Shown here piece by piece: positions 7,516-16,434 of a stretch of DNA of 64,000 nt. Both the position numbers and the translations under genes were made by a program. The DNA is from Gp22-AA3 sp964384905 (GTDB lineage Bacteria > Acidobacteriota > Polarisedimenticolia > Gp22-AA2), in the NCBI GenBank assembly GCA_964384905.1, contig CAYLND010000001.1, forward strand, positions 10,910-74,909. Direction: 5' to 3'. Within the stretch, counting starts at the first letter, position 1. Each line of letters begins with the position of its first letter. The notes under the pieces are model-generated. The model ran no database searches, was not told the DNA's origin, and was given only the letters and a program-made list of their open reading frames with translations.

Positions 7516-9278
7516 AGGGTCTCCATCTCCTTCTCGAGCTGCTGCTGGCGGCGCATGCGCGCGAACGGGCCGTTGCGCGCGAGGAGCTCGGGCACGGTGC
7601 CCGATTCCGCGACGCGACCGTCCTCGAGGACGACGATGCGGTCGGCCCCCAGGACGGTGGAGACCCGGTGCGAGACCAGGAGGGTCGTGCGCCGGCGCAT
7701 GACGTCGCGCAGACCGGTCAGGATGGCCTCTTCGGTGTCGGCGTCGATGCTGCTCAGGGCGTCGTCGAGGATCAGGATGCGTGGATCGAGGAGCAGGGCG
7801 CGCGCCAACGCCACCCTCTGGCGCTGTCCGCCCGACAGCGTGACACCGCGCTCACCGACCGGCGTGTCGAGCCCCTGCGGCAGGTCGGGCAGGTCGCGCG
7901 GGAGCTGAGCGATGCGGGCCACCTCCTCGATCCGCTCGCGGGCGGCCGCGGGAGCGCCGAGGGCGATGTTCTCGGCGATCGTCTTCGAGAACAGAAAGGT
8001 CTCCTGCGGCACGACCGCGACCTGCCGGCGCAGGCATCCGGTCGGCAGGTCGTTGAGATCGTGCCCGTCGATCGCGATCGTGCCGTCGGGGACGGGGTAG
8101 ACGGCCGCCACGAGCTGCAGGAGAGTGCTCTTTCCAGAACCGACCCGTCCGACCACGCCGAGGGTCGTCCCCGCCGGAGCGTCCAGCGTGACGTCGCTGA
8201 GGGCGGGACGCGTCCCCGGGTCGGCCCCCGGGTAGGTGAAGTCGAGAGATCGGAAGGCGATCGCGCCACGCAGATCCAGCCCCGGCGTCGGCGCGCGATC
8301 GCCCGGGAGATCGCTCTCGATCGCCCGGATCTCCTCCAGCCGCCGGATCGCGCCCAGACCGCGCTGGAAGACCCCGAGCACCCACCCCATCATGACGGTC
8401 GGATCGGCGAGCAGGGCCAGATACGAGAGGAAGGCCACCAGCCCTCCCTTGGTCAGAGTCCCGGCGATCACGTGGCGGCCACCGAGCCCGATCGCCGCGA
8501 GGGTGCTCAGTCCTCCCAGACCGCGCATGAGGCTCACGATGAGACCGCGACTGCGCGCGAGGCGGAGCGAGCAGCGGCGATACGCGCGACTTCTTTCGCC
8601 GAACCGGCCGGCCTCGCCCGCCTCCCGCACGAACGCCTTCACCAGGTTGATGCCGCTCAGCGTCTCGTGCGCCGTGTTGCTGAGCTCGCCGAGCTGCTCC
8701 TGCGCGGCGTTGCTCTGCTGGTGGATGTGTCGGCTGACGTGGAACACCCCCGCCAGAAGGAGCGGGTAGGGAAGGAGCGCGATCAGGGTGAGCCCCGGGT
8801 CGAGGCGCGCGAGCAGCGGCAGACCGGCCGCATAGACGAGAGTGATGTTCATGACGCTCAGCAGGCCCGGCCCGAACAGCGAGCGGACCAGCAGGAGATC
8901 GTTGACGGCCCGCGACATGATGTCGCCGGTTCGCCGCCGCGCATAGAACGAGGCGGGGAGCGTCAGGAGGTGCGCGTACAGATCGTTGCGGATGTCGTAG
9001 ACGATGCGTCGTGACGCGCCCAGGATGAAAAGTCGGGAGCGGGTGCGGATGACGGCCAGGATGGCCGACGTGAGCAGGATGGCCAGCGCGATGGACGCGA
9101 CGCGCCGGAGCGGAGCGCCCCGCTCCAGGGCGTCGATCGCCTCTTTGAGCAGCCAGGGGATGCACAGGGTCAGAGCGCTGGTCGCGACCAGGCAGAGAAA
9201 CCCGAAGATGAAGTCCCGGCGGTAGAGCCGGAGGTAGCGCAGGATCAGGGGCACGCGCTCAGGTCCGGGTCGGCGCAC
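7512..9278 (-). CDS. ABC exporter half-transporter, degenerate-site partner
   Basis: This 588-residue protein has the same layout as its neighbour: six-helix membrane domain (about 15-310), then an ATPase domain. Walker A is GRVGSGKS (377-384), signature LSGGQ (481-485) is canonical, but Walker B reads ILILDD, so the catalytic Glu is Asp506; H-loop His537 is kept. Together with the other subunit's VSVGQ this puts both defects in the same composite ATP site, as in TM287/288. The GTG at 9278 overlaps holB by 20 bases; a GTG at 9254 just after the holB stop is an alternative start. Confidence 0.92.
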   Translation of the reverse strand: MRRPGPERVPLILRYLRLYRRDFIFGFLCLVATSALTLCIPWLLKEAIDALERGAPLRRVASIALAILLTSAILAVIRTRSRLFILGASRRIVYDIRNDLYAHLLTLPASFYARRRTGDIMSRAVNDLLLVRSLFGPGLLSVMNITLVYAAGLPLLARLDPGLTLIALLPYPLLLAGVFHVSRHIHQQSNAAQEQLGELSNTAHETLSGINLVKAFVREAGEAGRFGERSRAYRRCSLRLARSRGLIVSLMRGLGGLSTLAAIGLGGRHVIAGTLTKGGLVAFLSYLALLADPTVMMGWVLGVFQRGLGAIRRLEEIRAIESDLPGDRAPTPGLDLRGAIAFRSLDFTYPGADPGTRPALSDVTLDAPAGTTLGVVGRVGSGKSTLLQLVAAVYPVPDGTIAIDGHDLNDLPTGCLRRQVAVVPQETFLFSKTIAENIALGAPAAARERIEEVARIAQLPRDLPDLPQGLDTPVGERGVTLSGGQRQRVALARALLLDPRILILDDALSSIDADTEEAILTGLRDVMRRRTTLLVSHRVSTVLGADRIVVLEDGRVAESGTVPELLARNGPFARMRRQQQLEKEMETL

Positions 9279-10392
9279 CCGGAGCGGGACGAGCGGCGCC
9301 CGGCAGGAGTCCGATCAGGAAGTTCTCGAGCAGGAGCTGGCGATTTCCCTTGTGACGGATCGACTCGAGGGTGGCCTCCAGCTCCTCCAGGGCGGCCCCG
9401 GACCGGTCGCCGATGCGGGCGGCCAGCTCGCGCAGGCGCGGGGCGATGTCCACGTTGATGAGACGGGCCTCGTCGGCCGGAGCGGCGTGCAGGATCAGCG
9501 CGTCGCGCAGCAGCGTCATCAGGAGGTCGAGGTCGCCCTCGAGCGGCTCGCCGGACTGCAGGACCGCCTCGGCCCGCGCCACCGCCAGACCGGGGTCGCC
9601 GCGTCGTTCGAGATCCTCGAGCAGGGCGACGAGACGCTCGCGGCGGCGCCGGAACTCGTCCAGGTCGAGATCGAGTGCGCGGCCGATGCGACCACCGGAA
9701 AGACCGGCCCGCAGGACCGCCTCCTCGGCCTGGAGCTCGCGCGTCTCGACGAGAAAATTGACGATCGCGTGTCGCGGGACGAGCTGGAACGGCACCGCCT
9801 GGCAGCGCGAGCGGATGGTGGGCAGAAGGGCGTGCCACGACGGAGTGATGAGGATCAGCACGGCATGGGGCGGCGGCTCCTCGAGGGTCTTCAGCAGGGC
9901 GTTGGCGGCCGCGGCCTCCATGCGATGCGCCTGATCCACGATCAGGATCGAACGCTCGGATTCGGACGGCCGTCGCTGCAGGAAGGCGATCCCCTGTCGC
10001 ACGCGGTCGATGAGAACCGACCAGACGGGATGGGCGATCGCGTCCGCCTGCTGCTCCTGGGGCGCGGGTCCGGCCGGACCGCCGTCCGCCTCGCTCGCGT
10101 CGAAATCGGCCTTCCTCTCGGGCAGCACCAGGCGCACGTCGGGGTGGACGAGGATCCGATCGCCGACGCGGCGACACGAGCGGCAGGCGCCGCAGGGTCG
10201 GCCCTCGGGGGCCGTGCACAGCAACGCCCGGCTCACCAGAAGGGCCGTCGCCAGCTTTCCGGTGCCGACGGGTCCGTGGAAGATCAGAGATGGAAAGATC
10301 CGCCCGTCTTCGAGCGCCGTCTGGAGAGCCGGGATGGCGCGCGGCTGTCCCAGGATGATCCGGTCGAGAGGAGCGAAGCGGCGTCGGCTCAC
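9259..10392 (-). CDS. holB: DNA polymerase III subunit delta'
   Basis: Delta' is part of the clamp loader that places the sliding clamp on DNA. The 377-residue protein has an AAA+ P-loop GPVGTGKLATAL, a four-Cys zinc module (CTAPEGRPCGACRSC), the helix DQAHRMEAAAANALLKTLEEP and the sensor/arginine-finger motif RSRCQ. The open frame runs on upstream to 11160, but that part is the wrong frame of tmk. The true start is the GTG at 10392, which overlaps the tmk stop as GTGA. The tmk-holB pair is a common bacterial arrangement. Confidence 0.93.
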   Translation of the reverse strand: MSRRRFAPLDRIILGQPRAIPALQTALEDGRIFPSLIFHGPVGTGKLATALLVSRALLCTAPEGRPCGACRSCRRVGDRILVHPDVRLVLPERKADFDASEADGGPAGPAPQEQQADAIAHPVWSVLIDRVRQGIAFLQRRPSESERSILIVDQAHRMEAAAANALLKTLEEPPPHAVLILITPSWHALLPTIRSRCQAVPFQLVPRHAIVNFLVETRELQAEEAVLRAGLSGGRIGRALDLDLDEFRRRRERLVALLEDLERRGDPGLAVARAEAVLQSGEPLEGDLDLLMTLLRDALILHAAPADEARLINVDIAPRLRELAARIGDRSGAALEELEATLESIRHKGNRQLLLENFLIGLLPGAARPAPGAPTRT

Positions 10393-11057
10393 TCGGCGGC
10401 GCCCCGCGTCGCGAGGAAGCGGTCGATCGCCTCGCCCACCCGGCGGTGCACCGCTTCGATGGAGCCGCGCGCGTCGACGATCACGAAGCGCCCGGGCTCC
10501 TGCCGGGCCATCTCGAGGTAGCCGGCGCGCACCCGCTCGTGGAACGCCAGATCCTCCTGCTCGAAGCGCGTGAGCTGCGTCGCGGCGGCCGACTCGCGGC
10601 CACGGGCGCGCTCGAGGGCGACGCCCGCGTCGATGTCGAACAGAAACGTCAGGTCCGGTCGCAGGGAGAGCGTCTCGAGACCGTGCAGGGCATCGATCAG
10701 GTCGTGGCGGATCCCCCGGCCATAACCCTGGTAGGCCATGGTGGCGTCGAGGAACCGATCGCAGAGGACCAGACGGCCCGCCTCGATGGCCGGGCGGATG
10801 ACCTGCTCGATGTGCTGCGCCCGCGCCGCCGCGTACAGGAGCAGCTCGCAGGTCGGGGTCATGGCCGTGTTGCGCGCGTCGAGCACCAGGTTGCGGATCT
10901 GGTCGCCGATCGGCGTGCCCCCCGGCTCTCGCGTCAGCAGGTGATCGATGCCCAGCTCCTCGACGCGGTTGGAGAGCAGCTGGATCTGCGTGGTCTTGCC
11001 GGACCCTTCGATTCCCTCGAAGGTGATGAATCGCTTGACGTGCGCTCTCGGGCTCAT
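10389..11057 (-). CDS. tmk: Thymidylate kinase
   Basis: Tmk phosphorylates dTMP to dTDP with ATP. The 222-residue protein shows FEGIEGSGKTTQ (P-loop) near the N-terminus, LTREPGGTPIG, CDRFLDATMAYQGYGRG and DLTFLFDID, all in family order. The ATG at 11057 gives the normal family start MSPRAHVKRFITFEG; the longer open frame to 11426 has no family similarity. The 112-base space to ribF shows no clear promoter or terminator. It is translationally coupled to holB. Confidence 0.96.
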   Translation of the reverse strand: MSPRAHVKRFITFEGIEGSGKTTQIQLLSNRVEELGIDHLLTREPGGTPIGDQIRNLVLDARNTAMTPTCELLLYAAARAQHIEQVIRPAIEAGRLVLCDRFLDATMAYQGYGRGIRHDLIDALHGLETLSLRPDLTFLFDIDAGVALERARGRESAAATQLTRFEQEDLAFHERVRAGYLEMARQEPGRFVIVDARGSIEAVHRRVGEAIDRFLATRGAAE

Positions 11058-11169
11058 CGATTCCGGGATCGGTGCGGTCCGTCGGTGCGGCCGCGGCACC
11101 GGGAAGGCGTCGCATCTTAGCACACTCGGCGATCGACCCGGCGCTATGGCGCCTGGGCACGAGCGCGAT

Positions 11170-12117
11170 TCACGAGCCCGCGTCGCGCGGGATCCGGGCG
11201 GCGAAGTAGTCCCGGGCCCTGCGGACGTCGCGCCGCACCTGATCCACCAGCGCGGCCGGCGATTCGAACTTGAGCTCCGGACGGAGTCGCGCCAGGAGCC
11301 GCACCTGGAGCGGGCGCTCGTACAGGTCGCCCGGGTTGTCGAGAATGTGCGTCTCGATCGCGTACCGGGCCCCCTCGAAGGTGGGACGCGATCCGATGTT
11401 GGTGACCGCCGGGCGCGGCGTGTCATCGGTCACCGCTTCGCTGACGTACACGCCGTCCTGCGGCACCAGCTCGTTCTCGGTCGCCAGGTTCGCCGTCGGG
11501 AAGCCCAGGGCCGCGCCGCGCGACTCGCCGTGGATCACGGTCCCCTCGATCATGTAGGGCCGGCCCAGGAGCTCGCGCGCCAGCTCGACCTCTCCCGCCT
11601 GGAGAGCCCGGCGGATGCGGCTGCTGCTGATCGGACTGTTGAGATAGAGCACCTCACCCACCTGCGCGGCGCGAATGCCGAGCTCCCCGCACAGTCGGAT
11701 GAGCAGGTCCGCGTTGCCCTCCCGTCCACGCCCGAAGTTGAAGTTCGCGCCGACGTAGACCTCGCTCGCCCCCAGGCCCTCGGCCAGATGCTCCCGGACG
11801 AAGCGCTCCGCGGCCACCTCGGCGAGCTCCATGGTGAACGGGAGGATCAGGAGATATTCGAGCCCCGCCGCCTCGATCAGAGTCAGCTTCTGCTTGCGCG
11901 TGGTGAGCATGCTCGGCGCGCGCTCCGGCGCCAGCACCTTGAGCGGGTGGGGATCGAAGGTGATCATCAGGCTGCTGCCGCCGGTCTCGCGGGCGCGCTC
12001 CAGCACCGTGCGCACGATCGCCTGGTGGCCCCGGTGCAGCCCGTCGAAATTTCCGACCGTGACGACCGGCGCCCGCAGATGAGCGCGCAGCGTGGCCACG
12101 TCGTCGAAGACCTTCAT
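11170..12117 (-). CDS. ribF: Bifunctional riboflavin kinase / FAD synthetase
   Basis: RibF makes FMN and FAD from riboflavin. The 315-residue protein has the adenylyltransferase domain with GNFDGLHRGHQAIV near residue 22, ISSSRIRRALQAGEV around the middle, and the riboflavin kinase domain with GFPTANL and the GVYVSEA segment. Length is typical. It lies 21 bases after pgpA in the asnS-rimO-pgpA-ribF-tmk-holB direction. Confidence 0.96.
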   Translation of the reverse strand: MKVFDDVATLRAHLRAPVVTVGNFDGLHRGHQAIVRTVLERARETGGSSLMITFDPHPLKVLAPERAPSMLTTRKQKLTLIEAAGLEYLLILPFTMELAEVAAERFVREHLAEGLGASEVYVGANFNFGRGREGNADLLIRLCGELGIRAAQVGEVLYLNSPISSSRIRRALQAGEVELARELLGRPYMIEGTVIHGESRGAALGFPTANLATENELVPQDGVYVSEAVTDDTPRPAVTNIGSRPTFEGARYAIETHILDNPGDLYERPLQVRLLARLRPELKFESPAALVDQVRRDVRRARDYFAARIPRDAGS

Positions 12118-12138
12118 GCAAGGCTCCCGGGGACGCCG

Positions 12139-12629
12139 TCAGTTCAGGCGCGAGGACACGGCTCCGAGGAATCGAAGGGCCAGATTGGCGTACACGCCGG
12201 CGATCAGATCGTCCGTCATGATCCCCCAGCCGCCGGGAAGCCGCTCGGCCCAGCGGGCCGGCTGCGGCTTGAGCACGTCCATGACCCGGAACAGGAAAAA
12301 GCCGAGAGCGACGACCCTCCACGCGTGCGCCCACAACGTCGCCGGCAGGAACAGGAGTGTCACGAAGTAGCCGGCCACCTCGTCGATCACGACGACACCC
12401 GGGTCGCGCAGCCCGAGGACATGCGCCGTCACGCCCGACGCCCAGAGGCCGATCAGGGAAATGCCGGCGGTCACCGCGAGGAAGCCCCAGTCGGGAAGAG
12501 CGTGCCGCGCCCAGAGCGCCAGAGGCACCGCCACCAGGGTGCCGGCCGTTCCCGGAGCGAAAGGCGCGCGACCGGAGCCGAACACCGTGGCCACGACGAT
12601 CGCGCAGGTCGTCCGGGGATCCCGGCGCG

Positions 12630-12633
<4 letters not shown>
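12139..12633 (-). CDS. pgpA: Phosphatidylglycerophosphatase A
   Basis: PgpA removes the phosphate from phosphatidylglycerophosphate to give phosphatidylglycerol at the inner membrane. The 164-residue protein carries the family motif FGSGRAPFAPGTAGTLVAVP near residue 17, several hydrophobic segments, DEVAGYFVTLLF and the ending DDLIAGVYANL. It starts with a GTG that overlaps the rimO stop by four bases (GTGA). Confidence 0.95.
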
Positions 12634-13988
<1,355 letters not shown>

Positions 13989-14001
13989 CGCGCGGGGCCC
14001 C

Positions 14002-15324
14002 TCATGGATAGAGCCGGTTGAGCGTGCGTGGGTAGGGGATCGCTTCGCGGAGATGATGGATACCGGCGACCCAGGCGACGAACCGCTCGATCCCCATGCC
14101 GAACCCGGCGTGCGGCACCGAGCCGTACTTGCGGACGTCGAGGTACCAGCGGAACGCCTCCACGGGAAGCTTGTGCTCCTCGATGCGCCGCAGCAGGAGA
14201 TCGTGGTCGTGGATGCGCTGGCTGCCGCCGATGATCTCGCCGTACCCCTCGGGCGCCAGGACGTCGACGCACAGGGCCCGGTCCGGCGCCTGCGGGTCGG
14301 GTTGCATGTAGAACGCCTTGATCGCCGCCGGATAGTGGGTGATCATCACCGGCCGCTCGAGCGCCTCGGTCAGCACGGTCTCGTCGAACCCTCCGAAGTC
14401 GCCGCCCGGCTCGAACGGCGGCGCGTCCTGCTGACGCGCCCGCGCCCGCACGTCGTCCCGCATCAGGACGGCGGCGGCCTCGTCGTACGTCATGCGCGGG
14501 AACGGCCGGCGGATGGCCTCCAATCGGGTGACGTCCCGCTCGAGCGTCGTGAGCTCCGCGCGGCAGCGCTCGAGCGTCCGGGCGACCAGCGTCACGATGA
14601 AGTCCTCGGCCAGATCGAGAATCTCGGGCAGACCCGCGTAGGCGACCTCGGGCTCCACCATCCAGAACTCCGTGAGATGGCGGCGCGTCTTGGACTTCTC
14701 CGCCCGAAAGGTCGGCCCGAAGCAGTACACCTTGCCGAAGGCCAGGCAGGCGGGCTCGAGGTAAAGCTGACCCGACTGGCTGAGATAGGCCTTCGTCTCG
14801 AAATAGTCGGTCTCGAACAGCGTCGAGGTGCCCTCGCAGGCCGCGGGGGTCAGGATCGGCGAGTCGATCAGCACGAAATCGCGCTCATAGAAGAAGTCGC
14901 GAATGGCCTGACTGATCTCGCTGCGGATGCGCAGGAGAGCGTGCTGTTTCGACGAGCGCAGCCACAGGTGGCGGTGATCCAGAAGGAAGTCGGGCCCATG
15001 CTCCTTCGGACTGATCGGGTAATCCTGGGCCTGCTGGTGCACGGTGATCGAGGCCAGCTTCATCTCGTAGCCCCCGGGCGCCCGGTCGTCCTTGCGGATC
15101 GTGCCCTCGACCTCCAGCGACGACTCCTGGGTGACCTTCTGGCAGGCCTCGAACACGGCGGCGGACACCTCCGGCTGGAACGCCACGGCCTGCAGGTAGC
15201 CGGTGCCGTCGCGCACGATCAGGAACGCCAGCTTCCCCTTTTCGCGCTTGTTGTAGAGCCAGCCGCGGACCCGGACGTCCTGACCCTCGTGCGCGCCGAT
15301 CCTCTTGATGGTGGTCGTCTGCAC
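14002..15324 (-). CDS. asnS: Asparaginyl-tRNA synthetase
   Basis: AsnS charges tRNA-Asn directly. The 440-residue class II synthetase has an N-terminal OB-fold anticodon domain (VRVRGWLYNKREKGKLAFL), motif 2 FRAEKSKTRRHLTEF, the AsnS-type EVAYAG region and motif 3 GFGMGIERFVAWVAGI, ending in PRTLNRLYP. Residues after motif 2 fit AsnS rather than AspS. It starts with GTG right after a GGAGAGAGG ribosome site and heads an eight-gene minus-strand run that may be transcribed from the promoter at 15347-15376. Confidence 0.96.
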   Translation of the reverse strand: MQTTTIKRIGAHEGQDVRVRGWLYNKREKGKLAFLIVRDGTGYLQAVAFQPEVSAAVFEACQKVTQESSLEVEGTIRKDDRAPGGYEMKLASITVHQQAQDYPISPKEHGPDFLLDHRHLWLRSSKQHALLRIRSEISQAIRDFFYERDFVLIDSPILTPAACEGTSTLFETDYFETKAYLSQSGQLYLEPACLAFGKVYCFGPTFRAEKSKTRRHLTEFWMVEPEVAYAGLPEILDLAEDFIVTLVARTLERCRAELTTLERDVTRLEAIRRPFPRMTYDEAAAVLMRDDVRARARQQDAPPFEPGGDFGGFDETVLTEALERPVMITHYPAAIKAFYMQPDPQAPDRALCVDVLAPEGYGEIIGGSQRIHDHDLLLRRIEEHKLPVEAFRWYLDVRKYGSVPHAGFGMGIERFVAWVAGIHHLREAIPYPRTLNRLYP

Positions 15325-15346
15325 CCTCTCTCCGCAAGAAGGCGGA

Positions 15347-15376
15347 ATTATAGGAGGCGCCCGAGATCGCGGTCAA
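15347..15376 (-). promoter_or_regulatory. Sigma70-type promoter of the asnS unit
   Basis: On the minus strand TTGACC (15376-15371) and a perfect TATAAT (15352-15347) are 18 bases apart. Transcription would begin near 15340, leaving about 16 bases that hold the GGAGAGAGG ribosome site before the GTG start of asnS. Confidence 0.72.
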
Positions 15377-15420
15377 GAAACGCTCCGGGCGGGATCGAAC
15401 GCGGACGCGCGGCGGCCCGA

Positions 15421-15429
15421 TGATATAAG
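15421..15429 (+). promoter_or_regulatory. Extended -10 element before the 15485 acyltransferase gene
   Basis: TGA followed by TATAAG fits an extended -10 element. No convincing -35 lies 16-18 bases upstream. It would give a leader of about 50 bases to the TTG start at 15485. Confidence 0.3.
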
Positions 15430-15484
15430 GGACCGTCGGCGGGGCCTCGCGCGCAGCGCCGGCGCCCCGAGCGGAGGTGGTCCG

Positions 15485-16414
15485 TTGCCGTCGTCCGTGG
15501 GTGGGGCGCGCGACCGTCCGGTCGAGGCAGGATCGGCGGCCGTCGTCGTGCGCCTCTGCCGTCCGCAGGATCGGAGCGCCCTGCTCCGTCTCGGGCACCC
15601 GCCCGTGGTCGCCCGCATCCTCTGTCCCGCGGCAGGACGCGACCTGCTCTGGCGCCTCCGGGGCACCCGCTCGGTCTCCGTGGTGGCGGAGGAGACGGCG
15701 ACCGGGCTGCTCGTCGGCTCCGTGCAGTTCATCCAGACGGCGCGCCGGCCAGGGACCTGGATGTTCGGGCACTGGCGCGTCGCCGCCGGCAGGCGCCGGC
15801 AGGGCCTCGGCCGCCGGCTGCTTCACGAGGGCGCGCTCCTCCTGCCGGCCGCGCGCCGCCTGTACTCGTATGTGGACTGGGGAAACGAGCAATCCATGGC
15901 GGCCCACGAGCGCTGCGGCTTCGAGCCCGGCCGCTCGCTGTTCGGGAGTGCCCCGCTCGGGCTGCTCTCGACCATCGGACCGGCGACACCGGCGCTGCGT
16001 CTCGAGCCGGCCGGCCGGCGGGATTGGTCGTCGCTGTTCGGCCTCTACGCGCGCGCCATGGGGATCCTGTGGCTGCGTCTCGCTCCGGGGCTTGGTCCGG
16101 GGAATTTTCTCGGCGGCGCGCTCGCCGGGATCCGGGTCGCCCTGGTCGCCGTCGTGCGCGGCCCGGGCCGGGATGCCCGGGCCTCCGGCTTCGTTCTGTG
16201 GGAGGGTCGGCGCGTCACGTTCTTCGCCGAGCCGGACGTCTGCGACACCGCCCTGCTCGCGCGCGTGGCGCTGCAGATCATCGCCCTCGGGGGTCGGCGG
16301 GATTCGACGCTCGAGGTGCGCGGCCTGCCGGCCGCGCTCCTGGAGAAACCGGGGCCGATCGCCGCGCAGATTCTGATGGGGATGCCGGACGTCCGCACGC
16401 AGTGGACGGTCTGA
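15485..16414 (+). CDS. GNAT-like acetyltransferase with an extra C-terminal region
   Basis: The N-terminal 160 residues form a GNAT domain: VVRLCRPQDRSALLRL, then the acetyl-CoA loop RRRQGLGRRLLHEG and YVDWGNEQSMAAHERCGFEPG, typical of strand 6-helix 4. The remaining 150 residues (from about PALRLEPAGRRDW) look like a second, diverged GNAT-like half but have no recognisable acetyl-CoA loop. The TTG at 15485 is taken as start because GGAGGTGG lies 5-7 bases before it; the open frame continues upstream to 15305 without family similarity. Substrate unknown. It stands alone between the divergent asnS unit and the convergent EF-G-like gene. Confidence 0.75.
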   Translation: MPSSVGGARDRPVEAGSAAVVVRLCRPQDRSALLRLGHPPVVARILCPAAGRDLLWRLRGTRSVSVVAEETATGLLVGSVQFIQTARRPGTWMFGHWRVAAGRRRQGLGRRLLHEGALLLPAARRLYSYVDWGNEQSMAAHERCGFEPGRSLFGSAPLGLLSTIGPATPALRLEPAGRRDWSSLFGLYARAMGILWLRLAPGLGPGNFLGGALAGIRVALVAVVRGPGRDARASGFVLWEGRRVTFFAEPDVCDTALLARVALQIIALGGRRDSTLEVRGLPAALLEKPGPIAAQILMGMPDVRTQWTV

Positions 16415-16434
16415 GCGGGCGCGCGCGCGCCGCC

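Noticed and set aside
5752..7908. A 718-codon plus-strand open frame opposite the ABC transporter genes.
   Set aside because: It is the complement of two well-supported transporter genes and has low-complexity shadow composition. Long antisense frames are common at this GC content.
9259..11160. A 633-codon open frame covering holB and part of tmk.
   Set aside because: Only the part from the GTG at 10392 has HolB features; the upstream part is an out-of-frame reading of tmk.
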